Assembly: GCA_021234155.1 (NCBI GenBank)
Contig: JAJEKV010000052.1
Span: forward strand, 9,689,284-9,753,283
Reading direction: 5' to 3'
Source of the DNA: Isoetes taiwanensis
Taxonomy: Eukaryota; Streptophyta; Lycopodiopsida; Isoetales; Isoetaceae
DNA length: 64,000 nucleotides
Position numbers and translations under genes: made by a program. This document shows, in pieces, positions 20,203 through 31,391 of this stretch. Below the pieces are notes generated by a model. That model searched no databases, was not told the DNA's origin, and worked only from the letters and a program-made list of their open reading frames with translations. How positions within the stretch are numbered: the stretch's first letter is position 1; the number at the start of each line of letters is the position of its first letter.

Positions 20203-23200
20203 TCTACTTATTTAAAAAGTTTTCGGAGGTGGGTATCCTCTTTTTTCCGGCCGCCGGTAACGCCGGTAACACGCCATTTTCCGGCCAAAAGCGTGATTTT
20301 GGCATCGGAAATATTTTTTGGCGAAATACAACGTTTTTTTCCTCGACCGTTTTTCTCACTCATTTCTTCACTGGCCGTTTTTGTTGCTCCTTATTTCTCC
20401 GAGAGGACTTGCCGGCCATATACCAATTTGAGAAAAACATTGGGATCCTGCATCGATCCATTTCAAGAAGCGCTAGCGGCATCGGAAGCCAGGTACATCG
20501 CCTCAATCTTCATTTTCCTTGATGTTTAGGAACGAATCGCTTACAGGCAGCTTAGAGCAAGGGCTTAGAGCAGGGGCGGAAAGCATATTATTATTTCCAA
20601 AAGGGGGTTTCTGATTTCTTGAGAAGCAGTGATAGACGACTGCTGCTCTTATTTGCATTTTCCTCCTCCCCATTTCATTTTTTCTTTCCGACTTCTTTTT
20701 ACCTTTTGGCTCCACCTATGATTTTGGGGAGTACTAGCAGGATTCGTGTGCCCTACTCCATTCTACGGATTGTAGCATACATCGGATTCAAGGATCGTTT
20801 GATTGCAAATTGGTTTGCTCACACAGCAAAGGTAAGATTAGGTTGCGGCAATAGACAAATCGACTGGATTTAGGTTTGTATGAACTGGAGCCTTTTATTT
20901 TGGAGCATAGAGTTTGGAGCTGGAGCTGTAGCAAAAGTGCAGGTTTTGAATCTTTTTTTCTTTCTCTGTTTCCCTACTTTGTCTCACGCCTCTGTTTTAA
21001 CTCTTGCTTTTTTCAGGATTTCATACTTGGGAAAGAGCGCGGTTTGATTCTCAAGAGGAATCATAGACGTGGTCTGGGCATTTTCTGAGATGTGCAAGGT
21101 CCGTTGTTCTTTGTTGATATGTTTCCTGTTTTTCCGAGGGCCCCCAAATTCTCCGGCACTTCATTCTCTGGAAATCGAAGCTGGGAGGCCATGTGCAGAA
21201 AGCCATTAGGCAGGGCCAAGATATTTACAGGTATAAATATCCTTTCTCCGAATATAGTTTCCGCTTTCCTATGACGTGATTTCTCCTCCCACGTTAAGCG
21301 TAGGTTTGTAGTGCCTGATTTTTTTCCCTTTTGTACCCTTGGATAATGCTTAGCCTGCCATAGCCAAAGCTCGGCCTAGAGCGCCAGCTTGCTGCTTTGC
21401 TTCGTCCTACAAGAAAAGGGCCTTCATCCATCTGTATGTTTTGATTTTAGACTCTGTAGAAGCACCAAGTGAAGATAACTTGATTGGATTTCTGACATTG
21501 TGCGGAATTTTTTTTTGTGTTGCTAGCAACACAACTGCAGCACTGACCAATAGGAAACACATTGGAAAATCAAGTCCGCTTTTCCTAGCTGAGTGCAGGT
21601 AAGTCATAAATTAGAACATCTTCAATTTGGAACTCGGACTTAATACTATTAGTTGCTACAACCCTTCCTGAATTACCAGATCCAAGAGTGGGTTAGGTGT
21701 GGCACCACTGGAAAGTGGGTTTTGAGAGCTCTTAACCCATACTGCCCATTCTCTGCCATAAGCTAAGAATCAAAGAGAAAAGTGAGAGAAATGATGAATC
21801 TGGCAAAAATATGAGTGAAGAATTGGCTGATTGTGGATCTATTGGCTGCAGTAGGCTCCATCAAAATTTGGAGAAGGTTTCCCGGATTCTTTAGGCATTT
21901 TTGTAGAACTCTTACACAAATCTTCTGTATTAGCATTTTTTAAAATGTTATACTTTTTTCTTTTCTACATCTATGAACAACATATATGTCTGTGTCTTTT
22001 TGACAGGCTGCAAATTCGAAACCATTGGAGGCTGCAAATGGAGGCATTTTCTTTTCCATTTTTTCGTTTTCCAGTTCAGTGTTGTGATGATTAAGCATCA
22101 ATGCAAGGTTGCAAGTGAATGATTATCTCTTTGTCTACTGTATCAGGATGTGCTATCACTTAAGCATTCTGTAAGCATTACAGAGTAGGAATGTTTTTGT
22201 ACAGATACACATCCATATCAAGGTTCAGTGTTTTCAGAAGAAATATTTTGTATAGGTACATATAGCAGGTCTGTAATACAAGTCCCTGATATAGTTAACA
22301 ACCAATTTTCTCCGTTGCTATCATTGTCACCATGTCCACGAGGCCAGTGTTAATTGAGAATATTTTGCTAATTGGGTATAACTTGACATATGTAGATAAA
22401 GGGGGCGATGTGTAGCACACGTTTACTAGCTATTTGACACGTAAGAGCCAATTTTTTCGCTTGCTATCATTATTACCATGTCCATGAGGCCAGTGTTAAT
22501 TGAATATATTTTGCTAATTGGGTATAACTTGACATAATTATGTAGATAAAGCTGGCGATAGCTTATTGAAACAAACTTTCTTGCTATTTGTTATTATCCT
22601 TTGTAAAATTGGTCTTAGTTGTAGTTCTTAATGTAGAAGGTCATCAGGAAAAACGCCATCACCTTTGAAATCTGGATATTAAAATGTCTGCACATATGTT
22701 GTGAGAGCACCAACGATGCGAACACGTGTTTCACTCTCTGTCTTTTAGATGATGTTAATTCATCTATATAAAACTCATGGAAGCTTAATTGAGATAAAAT
22801 CAGGCATTTGAAAGTGTTCTGGTTGCAAGCAAGTGTACATGGAGCTCTAAATTTGGGCTCATGCCAACCTTGGCCAAGGTAATACTGCCCATGAATTGCA
22901 TCTTAGAAGAGAAGTAGAAAGCTTTAACAATGGCAAATATGTTTATATGGGTTGCCAAATAGCATCGCATCTTGGACATGAAAGAACTCATCCATAACAT
23001 CATTATTGGTACTGATGTAGGCATTCAGAAGGCATTTCACAACATACATGGGAAATTATCTAAGAACAAATATGGAGAACTATTGTAAGCATGAATTATA
23101 GAAAGGAATATTTTGGTTAGTCTTGGCATATTTTAAAATGAATCATGTAATATTTCTATGGCAAACAAAATGGCGAGTTTGCTTATGCTTAATGGGACGT

Positions 23201-23778
23201 CAAGCTTAACTACTTAAAGACCATTTTTTTTTTCCCGTTAAGGAACATTGAAAGTGGAATATTTTTGTAGCTTCTAGCCGAATTGTTGCCTGGTTGTTAA
23301 TGACATGCATAACACCTGATCAAATCCAATGAGATCATGTTGTAGTAGACTGCGTGGCTCCAGCAAAGTTCCATATTACATAACCATCAACATTATATAA
23401 TTATTGCCCCTTTATACATTACCTCATGCAAAGAGTCCCAAGATCGCGTGCTTATAGTGGTTACCCCCTTGCAAAACATTGATTATACAGCTTATAAAAC
23501 AATAATCACTACAACTATTTATTAGAGGCATTTAATGCAATGTTGTTTAAGTTGAATGGCTTCTTTAACATTCTTTAATTATTGCACCAATCGCACCACT
23601 GCATTAGCAGCAACATTGGAGTCCATCAAGGGTACCCTCAATCCCCGAATCTATTTAAGAGTTAACTTGGATAAAACCAAACTACTTGGATAATCAAACT
23701 CGATACATTGCTATGATGCAACCCTAACATCATACACAATTCGATCAAGCCCGGCAACGCCGGGCACGCGTTTACTAG
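20203..23778 (+). mobile_element. Helitron copy 2 (second unit of a tandem pair)
   Basis: Starts TCTACTTATTTAAAAAG directly after the CTAG of copy 1. Ends with hairpin GCCCGGC-AAC-GCCGGGC (23749-23765), then ACGCGTTTA and CTAG (23775-23778), followed by T. The first ~90 bp share with copy 1 the TTTTTTCCGGCCGCCGG and 'ttccggccaaaa' motifs. No transposase is coded. A block with plausible splice sites (for example around 21000-21230) is shared with copy 1 and may be a captured exon of unknown origin. Confidence 0.8.
22303..22561 (+). repeat. direct duplication inside Helitron copy 2
   Basis: Two copies (about 22303-22410 and 22452-22560) share 'ccaattttcTcc/tTcgc', 'gccagtgttaattga', 'ttttgctaattgggtataac' and 'gtagataaag'. 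Between them lies AGCACACGTTTACTAG, which equals the last bases of the Helitron 3' end without its hairpin, suggesting a terminal fragment trapped during duplication. Confidence 0.65.
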
Positions 23779-24360
23779 TGCTTTGTCTACTATAGATCGC
23801 TGTGTGAGAAAATACAATAACGATGTGCAGAAAAGTTAACCATGTTATACTTCCATTGCACATGGTATGAGTTTACTTATCTTGCAAAATGAAGGGCCCT
23901 ATCCTTGAAACAACATGCAAACTTGGTTTATGACCATTATTAGGATGCAAACGATTTGCTAGCTACAGTTTGCGCAACATGCATAAATGGATTATTAAAT
24001 GGGTCAACATCTGACAATCTAAAGTAGGAGGATTATGAGTCTTGCAAAGTAGGAGGATTATGAGTCTTGCATTTCACTGGTACATCTATATAATAAGCTT
24101 TTTTTGGATGCAATTCATATGCCATAATGAAGGTGATAATTGGCTCTTTTTCAGATGGCCATACAATGCAGCTGACCCGATGGATGGTTGTGAGACAAAG
24201 ATTTCGGCCAGGGTTTTTCTTTCTGCCTTGCTGTTTTGTGTCAAGTGCCTCATCCAGGTAGGGCACTTTATAATGTTAGATATTTTCATCGTGGGTGCAT
24301 TTTTTTCCTATATAATTTTGTTCAAGTTAGAATGTCTGTTTGTTGTTATCAACAGAGATT
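23779..24360. other. no recognised gene
   Basis: Sequence beyond the Helitron pair. Short frames only, with no recognisable domain, up to the PPR-like fragment. Confidence 0.4.
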
Positions 24361-24515
24361 GCTAAGGACTGAGCAACCAAGTGTGGTTGCACCAGCCAAT
24401 CATGTCCTCAAAGATGATGCAGCAGCAGGTATGCCTATACCCAAAGACACTGTTTTGGGTCTTCTTCAAGAGTGCACAAAACTTCAAGACCTGGAAGTCA
24501 GCAGGCAGGTGTACA
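24361..24515 (+). pseudogene. fragment of a pentatricopeptide repeat (PPR) protein gene
   Basis: In frame, the sequence ends with PKDTVLGLLQECTKLQDLEV followed by SRQV. This fits the start of a PLS-type PPR repeat (…LLqaCtkLkdLeqGrqvH…) as found in organelle RNA-editing factors. Only about one repeat survives. The upstream part of the frame (24236-24360) does not look like PPR, and downstream the sequence goes into a duplicated noncoding block. It may be a captured exon or retained debris. The assignment rests on one repeat, so another helical-repeat protein is not excluded. Confidence 0.5.
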
Positions 24516-24702
24516 GTTTGATGGTTTATAATTCATTACATTCTGTTTCTCTCTTCTCAGACCATCTAATTCGATAAATTGGGGCATTGTATGTAAATTG
24601 GGTTGATAAATCAGGTTCCATTGTAAGGTTGATGGTTTATAATTCATTACATTCTGTTTCTCTCTTGTCAGACCATCTAATTCGATAAATTGGGGCATGT
24701 GG
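24515..24702 (+). repeat. direct duplication of a ~76-bp segment
   Basis: 'gttgatggtttataattcattacattc' through 'gataaattggggcat' appears at about 24515-24588 and 24629-24702, differing at one base (TTCTCAG against TTGTCAG). The near identity indicates a recent local duplication between the PPR and RBP fragments. Confidence 0.8.
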
Positions 24703-24735
24703 AAGCCTTGTTGAAATAAATCAATCATTCAGCAA

Positions 24736-24862
24736 GGTTTAACCCATTCTGGAGCAGAGAAAGTGCTTCAGACTTACAATGGAATGCCAATGCCAAATTG
24801 TGAACAACTTTCCCGGTTCAACTGGGCATCTTTTGGCATAGGGGACAGGCGTGGTGATTACA
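24736..24862 (+). pseudogene. exon fragment of an RBP45/RBP47-type RNA-binding protein
   Basis: The frame reads THSGAEKVLQTYNGMPMPN, then CEQLSRFNWASFGIGDRRGD. This is the characteristic join between the first and second RRM domains of plant oligouridylate/poly(A)-binding RBP45 and RBP47 proteins (AEkvLQsYNGxxMPNxEQxFRLNWASFGxGERR). Only one exon-sized piece is present, with no flanking RRM sequence. RBP45/47 proteins are nuclear RRM proteins that bind U-rich RNA. Two unrelated gene scraps within 400 bp suggest capture by a mobile element, for which the Helitron-like ends downstream are candidates. Confidence 0.75.
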
Positions 24863-26600
24863 CAAAATGTACTCATAGTTGTTTGCAATGGAAATAATTT
24901 GTTTGTCATGATGTTATTGTGCTTTTTAGTAATTAATATTTATGCCCATGAAGTTTACCTATGTTTGCTTTAGTTAGGGCCCGAAGGGCCCAAAAAATTT
25001 TTTAATATAACAATCAACACACAACTACCATTAACATTATTAACACAAACCATTACATTTAACACATTTAAATTAAAATCCCCCTTAAACCCCCTTTGGT
25101 TTGGGTGCATCTTCACACGGGGGGTTACGTAGGGCAGCGAGAGCCCCAAAAATATATTTACAATACATGTACAAAATTAACACCATTAAGTACATTCTCT
25201 CAAACCTTATAGTATTTTGCAAACCTTAATATACAGTATACAAAAACTTGTACATGCATATCCCACAAACGAGGATCGCTATGTATGGTTCAGATCTTGG
25301 AATAAAGGGCAAATATGCCCATGTTGAACCAACATAGGGTTGCCAGAACATTCAGCTGAGGTAAAATCCTTAGGGATCTCGCTATTTCGACATGTAGATC
25401 AGTATTGTTAATATGTCTATGAAGATCTGGATTTGAAAGAAAGCATTTTTGGTGCATGATTGAGGTTGTAGGCAAGGTTGTAAATCACTAGGAATTATTT
25501 ATGATAAAACGTTCTTTCTTTCTTTTTTTCTTTCTTTTATATCAGGTCATTCTCCTTGCATCTTTAAGATATGTTGTACTGTCATGAAACTTATAGGACT
25601 TCTGCTGCAGTAATCAACCTGCATGTTTCTATTACTCATATTAAGCAATCGGGGAGATTGGCTATTATTGGCCTCTATTTCAAATGCCAGGATGTTGGAA
25701 ACAAACTGCCCAAACCCCTAAAACAGTGGTCAGACCTTCTCTACAAATGTCTTGCGTCAAAATGTTTTACTTTCTTACTTTTGGTTTTAGCTCTTGATTT
25801 GCTGTTTTTCATGCATAAGTTTAAGGTCGCACAAAAGCTCTATTTTTGTTATACAAAGTCTGGTTGCTTCCAAACAATCATGCTTGCTTTCTAAGTAAAG
25901 AGGCATATTGGCACATGACCGTTTTGCTACTTGATAATTGGAATAGAAGCCACGTCAAGAAAAATGTTTTGATTTTTCAGTTTTAGCATCTCTGTTTTTA
26001 TATTTCCAGACCAGTTGCCAGGCTCGTCTAGGCCTGTCTAGATGGAAGAGTATTTGAGCAATTAGTGGACTGACAAGAATTTTATTAGTGGTCACTATAC
26101 GGTACTTCTTTAGGAAATGCTTTGCTACTCCAAAAAGTATTCAATGCCATTTTATGCTTCCAAGGTTTTGCAGTTAGATACATTGTTAGTTTGGCAGCCG
26201 TTTATTTGACGTAAATGCTTTATTTGGAATCAAGAGCTGTTGTTAATAAGGCCATGTTTTCTGCAGATGGTGTCGTGAGATAGTACTACTCACGTAGGTA
26301 AGTCTATTGCCATGAATCTCCATATTTGAATGTAGTGTTGTCAGCATATTGTTCTGGATATGATGTGGATCTCTCTCCTTGAATAAAACCTACTTGCAAG
26401 GCACATGCACATGCACATGCCACCAGTTATTACATGCATTTACATGGACTGTAAAGATTAATTTAGGTAGGGCATCACCTCAGCCACGTTTTTATTTGAG
26501 CATCCTGAAACCAGATGGTTCTTTGGGTGAAATAAGTGATATTCTGTTGGAATTTTTTTTAAATTTCTTTTGTCGCAAATAAATTTGCAGTGCTTTATTT
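24863..26600. other. no recognised gene; one strong hairpin
   Basis: Contains a GC-rich hairpin GGGCCC-GAA-GGGCCC at about 24978-24992, a pyrimidine run near 25515-25535 and short frames without identifiable domains. The composition is AT-rich and suggests further transposon or intron debris. Confidence 0.4.
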
Positions 26601-26630
26601 TTGGGTTGCCCCTAGGGGGGCAAACCCTCG
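26601..26630 (+). mobile_element. Helitron-like 3' end, type C
   Basis: TTGCCCC-TAGG-GGGGCAA (26606-26623) forms a strong hairpin followed by ACCCTCG and then T. The same 30-bp block occurs at 61121-61153, where it ends CCCTTG then T, matching the Helitron CTRR rule. The copy here ends CTCG, one base off. No 5' end was identified. Confidence 0.5.
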
Positions 26631-27283
26631 TTTATGTGGGTATGTGGGCATATCCAGGTATATGCCGGCATATACTTAGCATATACTGGTGACTGCTAAA
26701 AACTGGTTGGTGCCTGTAAGTGGTCGGTCATCCAGCCCATTCCTTCGCAGGCGTGGCTATGGCGCACCTTGTTTATTTTTTATGCCCTGTTTTTCTCTAA
26801 GTTTTTGCCTGTTCATCCTCTGGTTTTTGCCCGTTCATCGCCATAGCCACTCTTTGGAGCTTCTTTCCGGTAGTATGAAGCAACGACAGCAATTTTCAAG
26901 TGCAGATCGGCCATTCCTAGGCTCTTACCAACAGTTAGAGTATAGCTGCGCTATGGATTGAGCAAGAAGTTCTACGGCCACTGGAAATGGGATTCTGCCT
27001 CAATCCGGTGGTGATTTGTTTGGTCTTTTTTTGTCTTTATAGAGGCTTAAGCTTTAGTCTTGTTTATCATTTTTGTTCTTGCTTTCCTCGTCCCCTGTTT
27101 CGAGTTTGTGTCATTGAAAGCTTGGCCGCAGTTTGTTTCTTTGTCTAAGAGCAAGGGGTCGTTGAGGCGTGTCTGGCTCAGATTCTATGTTTCTTCCAGA
27201 TCTCTAGCGAAGCAGGCGGGGCTATGGCACCGGGCGTTGATGGCGAGATTAGCCAAGAAACTGAAGAAACTATTAGGCAGTCT

Positions 27284-27520
27284 GGATAGCGCATCTACAG
27301 TTTGTTTTAAGTTTGCCCATGACAGAGATTGTATGTGGGTCGATTTACGATTTCTTTTCTTGCTGGTTCTTGTGTATTCTTTCAGGGATTTTGCAGGGAT
27401 AGCGCATCTGCAGTTTGTTCTAAGTTTGCCCATGACAGAGATTCTATGTGGGTCGATTTACAGCCTAGAATCGACCATGATTTCTTTTCTTGCTGGTTCT
27501 TGTGTATTCTTTCAGGAATT
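27284..27520 (+). repeat. direct duplication, ~113-bp unit
   Basis: Units at 27284-27396 and 27397-27520 share 'ggatagcgcatct', 'aagtttgcccatgacagaga', 'gtgggtcgattta' and 'tgctggttcttgtgtattc'. The second unit has a 15-bp insertion. The head-to-tail join at 27396/27397 is exact. Confidence 0.8.
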
Positions 27521-28241
27521 TTGAACTGCAACAGAGAAACGATGCCTTCAGCGGCAAAAACAGAAAGATTCAAGACTAAAAACGGTAAGATGCTTTGACT
27601 TTATAGAAGTGATGCGATTTTTTTACAGTTTCCTAGATGAAAAGATGAAGCTGGACCTTGGCAGGGCTCAGAATTTTTTTTTATGGATTGTAGATTTAAT
27701 CTTGCGAAAATCCAGAAAGTAGATGTAAAATTATCTTTCTGATGATGGGTCTGTTAGGGATTGTGCCATTGTGCTCAAATCAGAAAGGCGATTAAAGCAG
27801 GAACAAGAAGCCGATGCTGATTTTGTTGATATCTTGATATTGCTAATTGCTAAAGGGCATTTTGAAGGTTAGCAATGGAAATTGTTTGCCGTACCTTAAA
27901 TTGGAAGGAAAGAATCTTCAACAACTCCATGCCAGAGTGCGATGCCCAGCAATCCATTGTTAATATTATTTACCTCGTAATCGAGGCCGAATTGGAAAAA
28001 AAATAAGCTAAAGGGATGCACAGACCTGAAACTAGTAGAATCATCGGTTTTTTCCATTTCTCGGTTCATACAGTATTCTTTTATATTTGCCCTCTTGAAA
28101 TAAACAAAGGTTGCTTTGCGGTTGCTAATTCTCACTCCAATTTTAGACCCAACTCGCTTTTTTCACCATTAACGATGGTTGAAAGCTGAAACTTGGATTA
28201 AAGAGAGCCTTGGCAGGCTTGATATTTGAGTCTTTGATACC

Positions 28242-28529
28242 ATGGAGGCTTTCCCGGCCAACTGTAACTGGTTTTTAGCAATCCCCAAAGGATCCAATCG
28301 AATCACTTCCGAGCACCGAACTAATCGCCTGATGTGTTTCCCCGAGCCCCTGTTTTTCCCGGTAGCGGCCACCGCTTTTCGAACCCTTGCTAGCATGGCA
28401 CCGGTGTGGCAAGCGGCCCGGGCGGGTGATTATGCCGGCTTCGAAACTAGCGACCTGGCCGCATCCAATCCGGTGGCTAAGCCACGAAGGTGCTCAGCCT
28501 ATATTAGGGGTGCTTACACTTTTACTTAA
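28242..28529 (+). CDS. unidentified GC-rich frame of 95 codons
   Basis: The frame from an ATG at 28242 is noticeably GC-richer than its neighbours, particularly 28330-28490 (PVAATAFRTLASMAPVWQAA, then RAGDYAGFETSDLAASN). The base composition suggests coding or a captured GC-rich exon, but I do not recognise the protein and see no domain. Confidence 0.25.
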   Translation: MEAFPANCNWFLAIPKGSNRITSEHRTNRLMCFPEPLFFPVAATAFRTLASMAPVWQAARAGDYAGFETSDLAASNPVAKPRRCSAYIRGAYTFT

Positions 28530-29164
28530 TGGTATTTAAAAGTATATCCATTTTATTTCACCCCATACGGTTTTTCCCAACCATTTACCCATTGCTATTT
28601 TCCTTACATTATTTTCATAATATACCAAGGCATTATTTCTCGAGAACCATGTTTGAAATAGGCTTAGGAATACTATCCTAATTGCTCCTGCAATGGTCCA
28701 TTGTGTTTCTAGTGTCAGCATTAACAAACCCTTATGCATGGTAATAAAACTTACTTGTGTTCTATATAAGTAGTGATATGGCTATTGTTCTGTTATGTAA
28801 TGCAGAATGGCAGAGGATTATTATCTAAAGAAACAATATGGTTTTATTGGCTAACATGTAGGTAGTTGTTGCAGGCATAGGCTACAAATTGATGTCATGT
28901 AGTCTATATAATATAATGATTGAGACAGTTTGATTAAATTATTTTGTTAGCGCCACAAACTTAAATCCATATCATTGCCATGATGGCAACAATATATTCA
29001 CGTGTCTATTTAATACAAAATCAGTGTTTGGAATTGAAAGCATTAATAGAGCAACATCTCAAACAAATGATTTGAACCCAAACGATGTTAACTCCAATGT
29101 GCATATTTAAGTCAAAAAGCTTTGTTTGTCATTTCTCTTTCAGTCACCTTAAATGGTTGAGGTT

Positions 29165-29290
29165 GAGACATTGAGTTGAATAAAATATTGTATATGCTCA
29201 AAGCAATGTTGACGTATGGAATAACGTGATAGGACTCTGGCCCTTTTCGGAACTAGAATAATATTTTAGGGATCACGGATGAAATTCTTG
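29165..29290 (+). rRNA. degenerate fragment of 18S rRNA
   Basis: The order 'ttgagttgaataaaa', GCTCAAAGCA, ATGGAATAAC, GATAGGACTCTGGCCC, 'tttagggA' and TGAAATTCTTG follows the middle of nuclear small-subunit rRNA. There the corresponding blocks are TTGAGTAAATTAGAG, GCTCAAAGCA, ATGGAATAAC, a TAGGACTCTGG/CC region and GTGAAATTCTTGG. Spacers between blocks are shortened or changed, so this is a diverged, partly deleted pseudogene piece. It ends just before the Helitron-like hairpin at 29309. Confidence 0.55.
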
Positions 29291-29308
29291 TTCACTTCAC
29301 CCTCAGGT

Positions 29309-29341
29309 CACGGAGGGCAACCCTCCGTGCGCAGCACCTTG
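29309..29341 (+). mobile_element. Helitron-like 3' end, type B
   Basis: CACGGAGGG-CAA-CCCTCCGTG (29309-29329) is a perfect nine-pair hairpin. Eight bases later the sequence reads CTTG (29338-29341) followed by T, satisfying the CTRR/T rule for Helitron 3' ends. The 18S-like fragment lies immediately upstream and would be internal to this element. No 5' end was found. Confidence 0.55.
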
Positions 29342-30270
29342 TTTCCTTTGCAATGGTTGTTTAAGCCAGTTTCTTAGTATTTAGGTATGGATTTAGAGCT
29401 ATCATTTGTATATATATGCACAACTCTTATGATATTCACCTGTAATTTTCTTATAGAATCCACCATTTCCACCACAATCTTTGGCGATCTACTCTTAATG
29501 CCTGTTAGTGCATCATATTGTCAATGCAAAATTATAGAAACACTCATTGAAAGCCTGCAATTTTAATTTGTGTGATTCTTAACCCAGAACATAATGCTGG
29601 ATGTCTGCAGGCATTGCAACAGTTAAAGAGAGATACGCATGAAACACAGAATGAATGCTTCAATGGCATATCAGTTATGGATGTGCACTCCTCCTTCAAT
29701 TCCGTTACTTACAATAAATGCAGTTCTGATAGCTTGACACGAACGAAATCTTTGGTTATGCAACCATTTTTTTACTAAGCTAAATTGTCTGTTATTGCGC
29801 AAAAATTGCACCTTGACACGAGTGAAATCTTTGGTTATGCAACTATCTTTTGTGAGCTAGATCATGCAACCATCTTTTTTGTGAGCTAGATTATCTGTTA
29901 TGCCGTAAGAAACCAAGTTTAACTTATTTATCCTTTGTTCAATGCAGTTCCATGAACAACCAAATCTTAACACTAATGTGAAAGCAAATAGGTGATTGAA
30001 ATTTATGCTTAGAATGCTTTGGATAGGATAATTGAACACCATACAGATATAAGCGAATGGAATGTGGGGTTGCAAAAGTCAATTCGTATGGTTAACCTTA
30101 TAAATATTTGAGATATGATATCATTTTCCAAGTTTTGTGGTCACTACCATGATATTGGCCTCCCCAAGACCATTCTGATAAATTGTTGTTAAGGCAAAAA
30201 GCATCTCAGTTTGGAAGTTAGGAACTTTTGTATAGCGCAGATGTATCACGGCTATCTCAAGCATTTCAAA

Positions 30271-30497
30271 GACACATTCAAGAAATGTGTATGAATTTCA
30301 AAAAAATATGCATCATGAGCTTACTACGTTCCAACTTCATTGGTAAAAGTTAAGAGGTTGATGCCTTGATTGTCATTTCAACTCAAGACACATTCAAGAA
30401 ATGTGTATGAATTTCAAAAGAATATGCATCATGAGCTTATTATGTTCCAGCTTCATTGCTAAAAGTTAAGAGATTGATGGCTTGATTAGTATATATC
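30271..30497 (+). repeat. tandem duplication, 116-bp unit
   Basis: Units starting at 30271 and 30387 share 'gacacattcaagaaatgtgt', 'atgcatcatgagctta' and 'aaaagttaagagrttgatg'. A handful of substitutions separate them. No coding. Confidence 0.8.
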
Positions 30498-31363
30498 TGT
30501 AAGCACCCATATGGGTCCATATGGGTCTTATGTTATAAAAGAAAAATAGTGAATAGTCTTGACAAACTTTAATCCTTATATGAACAATAAATTATTTCAA
30601 AACATAAACAAATGTATTCAGCCATAAATGCTTTGTAATATGCAAGTAGAAAGACTTGCAAGATCCTCTCCATGGGTATCATTTGCAAGCCATAGACTTG
30701 GGCCACCACTTGCTGATAATGTATTTATCTATTGAGTGCTATTGTTGCACAATATTGAAAATTCTTGCTGGTATTGGAAATTCTTGCTGGAAAAGATGAA
30801 TGTTTAGGTTTATTTAATAGGTTGTCGTATCTTTTCAAAGATTATTTGAAACGCATATATCGTCATTTCTTTTCAAATATCACTTAGGTTGTGGAATGCT
30901 TCATTCTTTATTCTATGCAACCATCAGATGCTTAACTATTAGAATCTGAGATGCTCATTATATTACTACATGTATATGGATTGGTAGATATGTATAAATA
31001 TGACCAACCAAAGCATATTGCCGACATGTGATCTAATATTTGTGCTACACAAAAACCATATGTATAGTAACTAATAGACTCACCATTAAGATTTCCAACT
31101 CACAATGAATAGAAAATTACTCTTTATTGTTATAATGCTGGACTTGGAGTATGCAAGGAGTGTCTTCTTAACATTTCTATATATTTTATATCTTCTTTGG
31201 CATTTGTATTATGTAGCAAATCAAAACAAAATATGCAATAATGCCCCTCACACCCACACTTACATTCACACCTCCTTCCTCTTCCGCATTATGTCAAATA
31301 CAAGAATGCCACATTCTCTGTTCTAGCCAACAATCAAACAACTGCCTTCCAAATTGTATTAAA

Positions 31364-31391
31364 GCCCGGCAACGCCAGGCACCACAACTAG
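31364..31391 (+). mobile_element. Helitron 3' end of the tandem-pair family, with a related empty site
   Basis: GCCCGGC-AAC-GCCAGGC (31364-31380), spacer ACCACAA and CTAG (31388-31391), then T. This is the same family as copies 1 and 2, with one stem mismatch. The sequence after CTAG, TAAGATTTAATCTACG, recurs at 33000 where the preceding bases are AAGTTA instead of the Helitron end. That paralogous unoccupied site confirms the boundary and the A/T insertion rule. The 5' end was not found. Confidence 0.75.

Noticed and set aside
24978..24992. GGGCCC-GAA-GGGCCC hairpin as another Helitron end
   Set aside because: On neither strand is it followed at the right distance by CTRR and T in a convincing way, and no second copy is in the window.
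26689..26961. 90-codon frame as a gene
   Set aside because: Low-complexity hydrophobic composition, no recognisable domain, and located directly after a transposon end. Probably chance.
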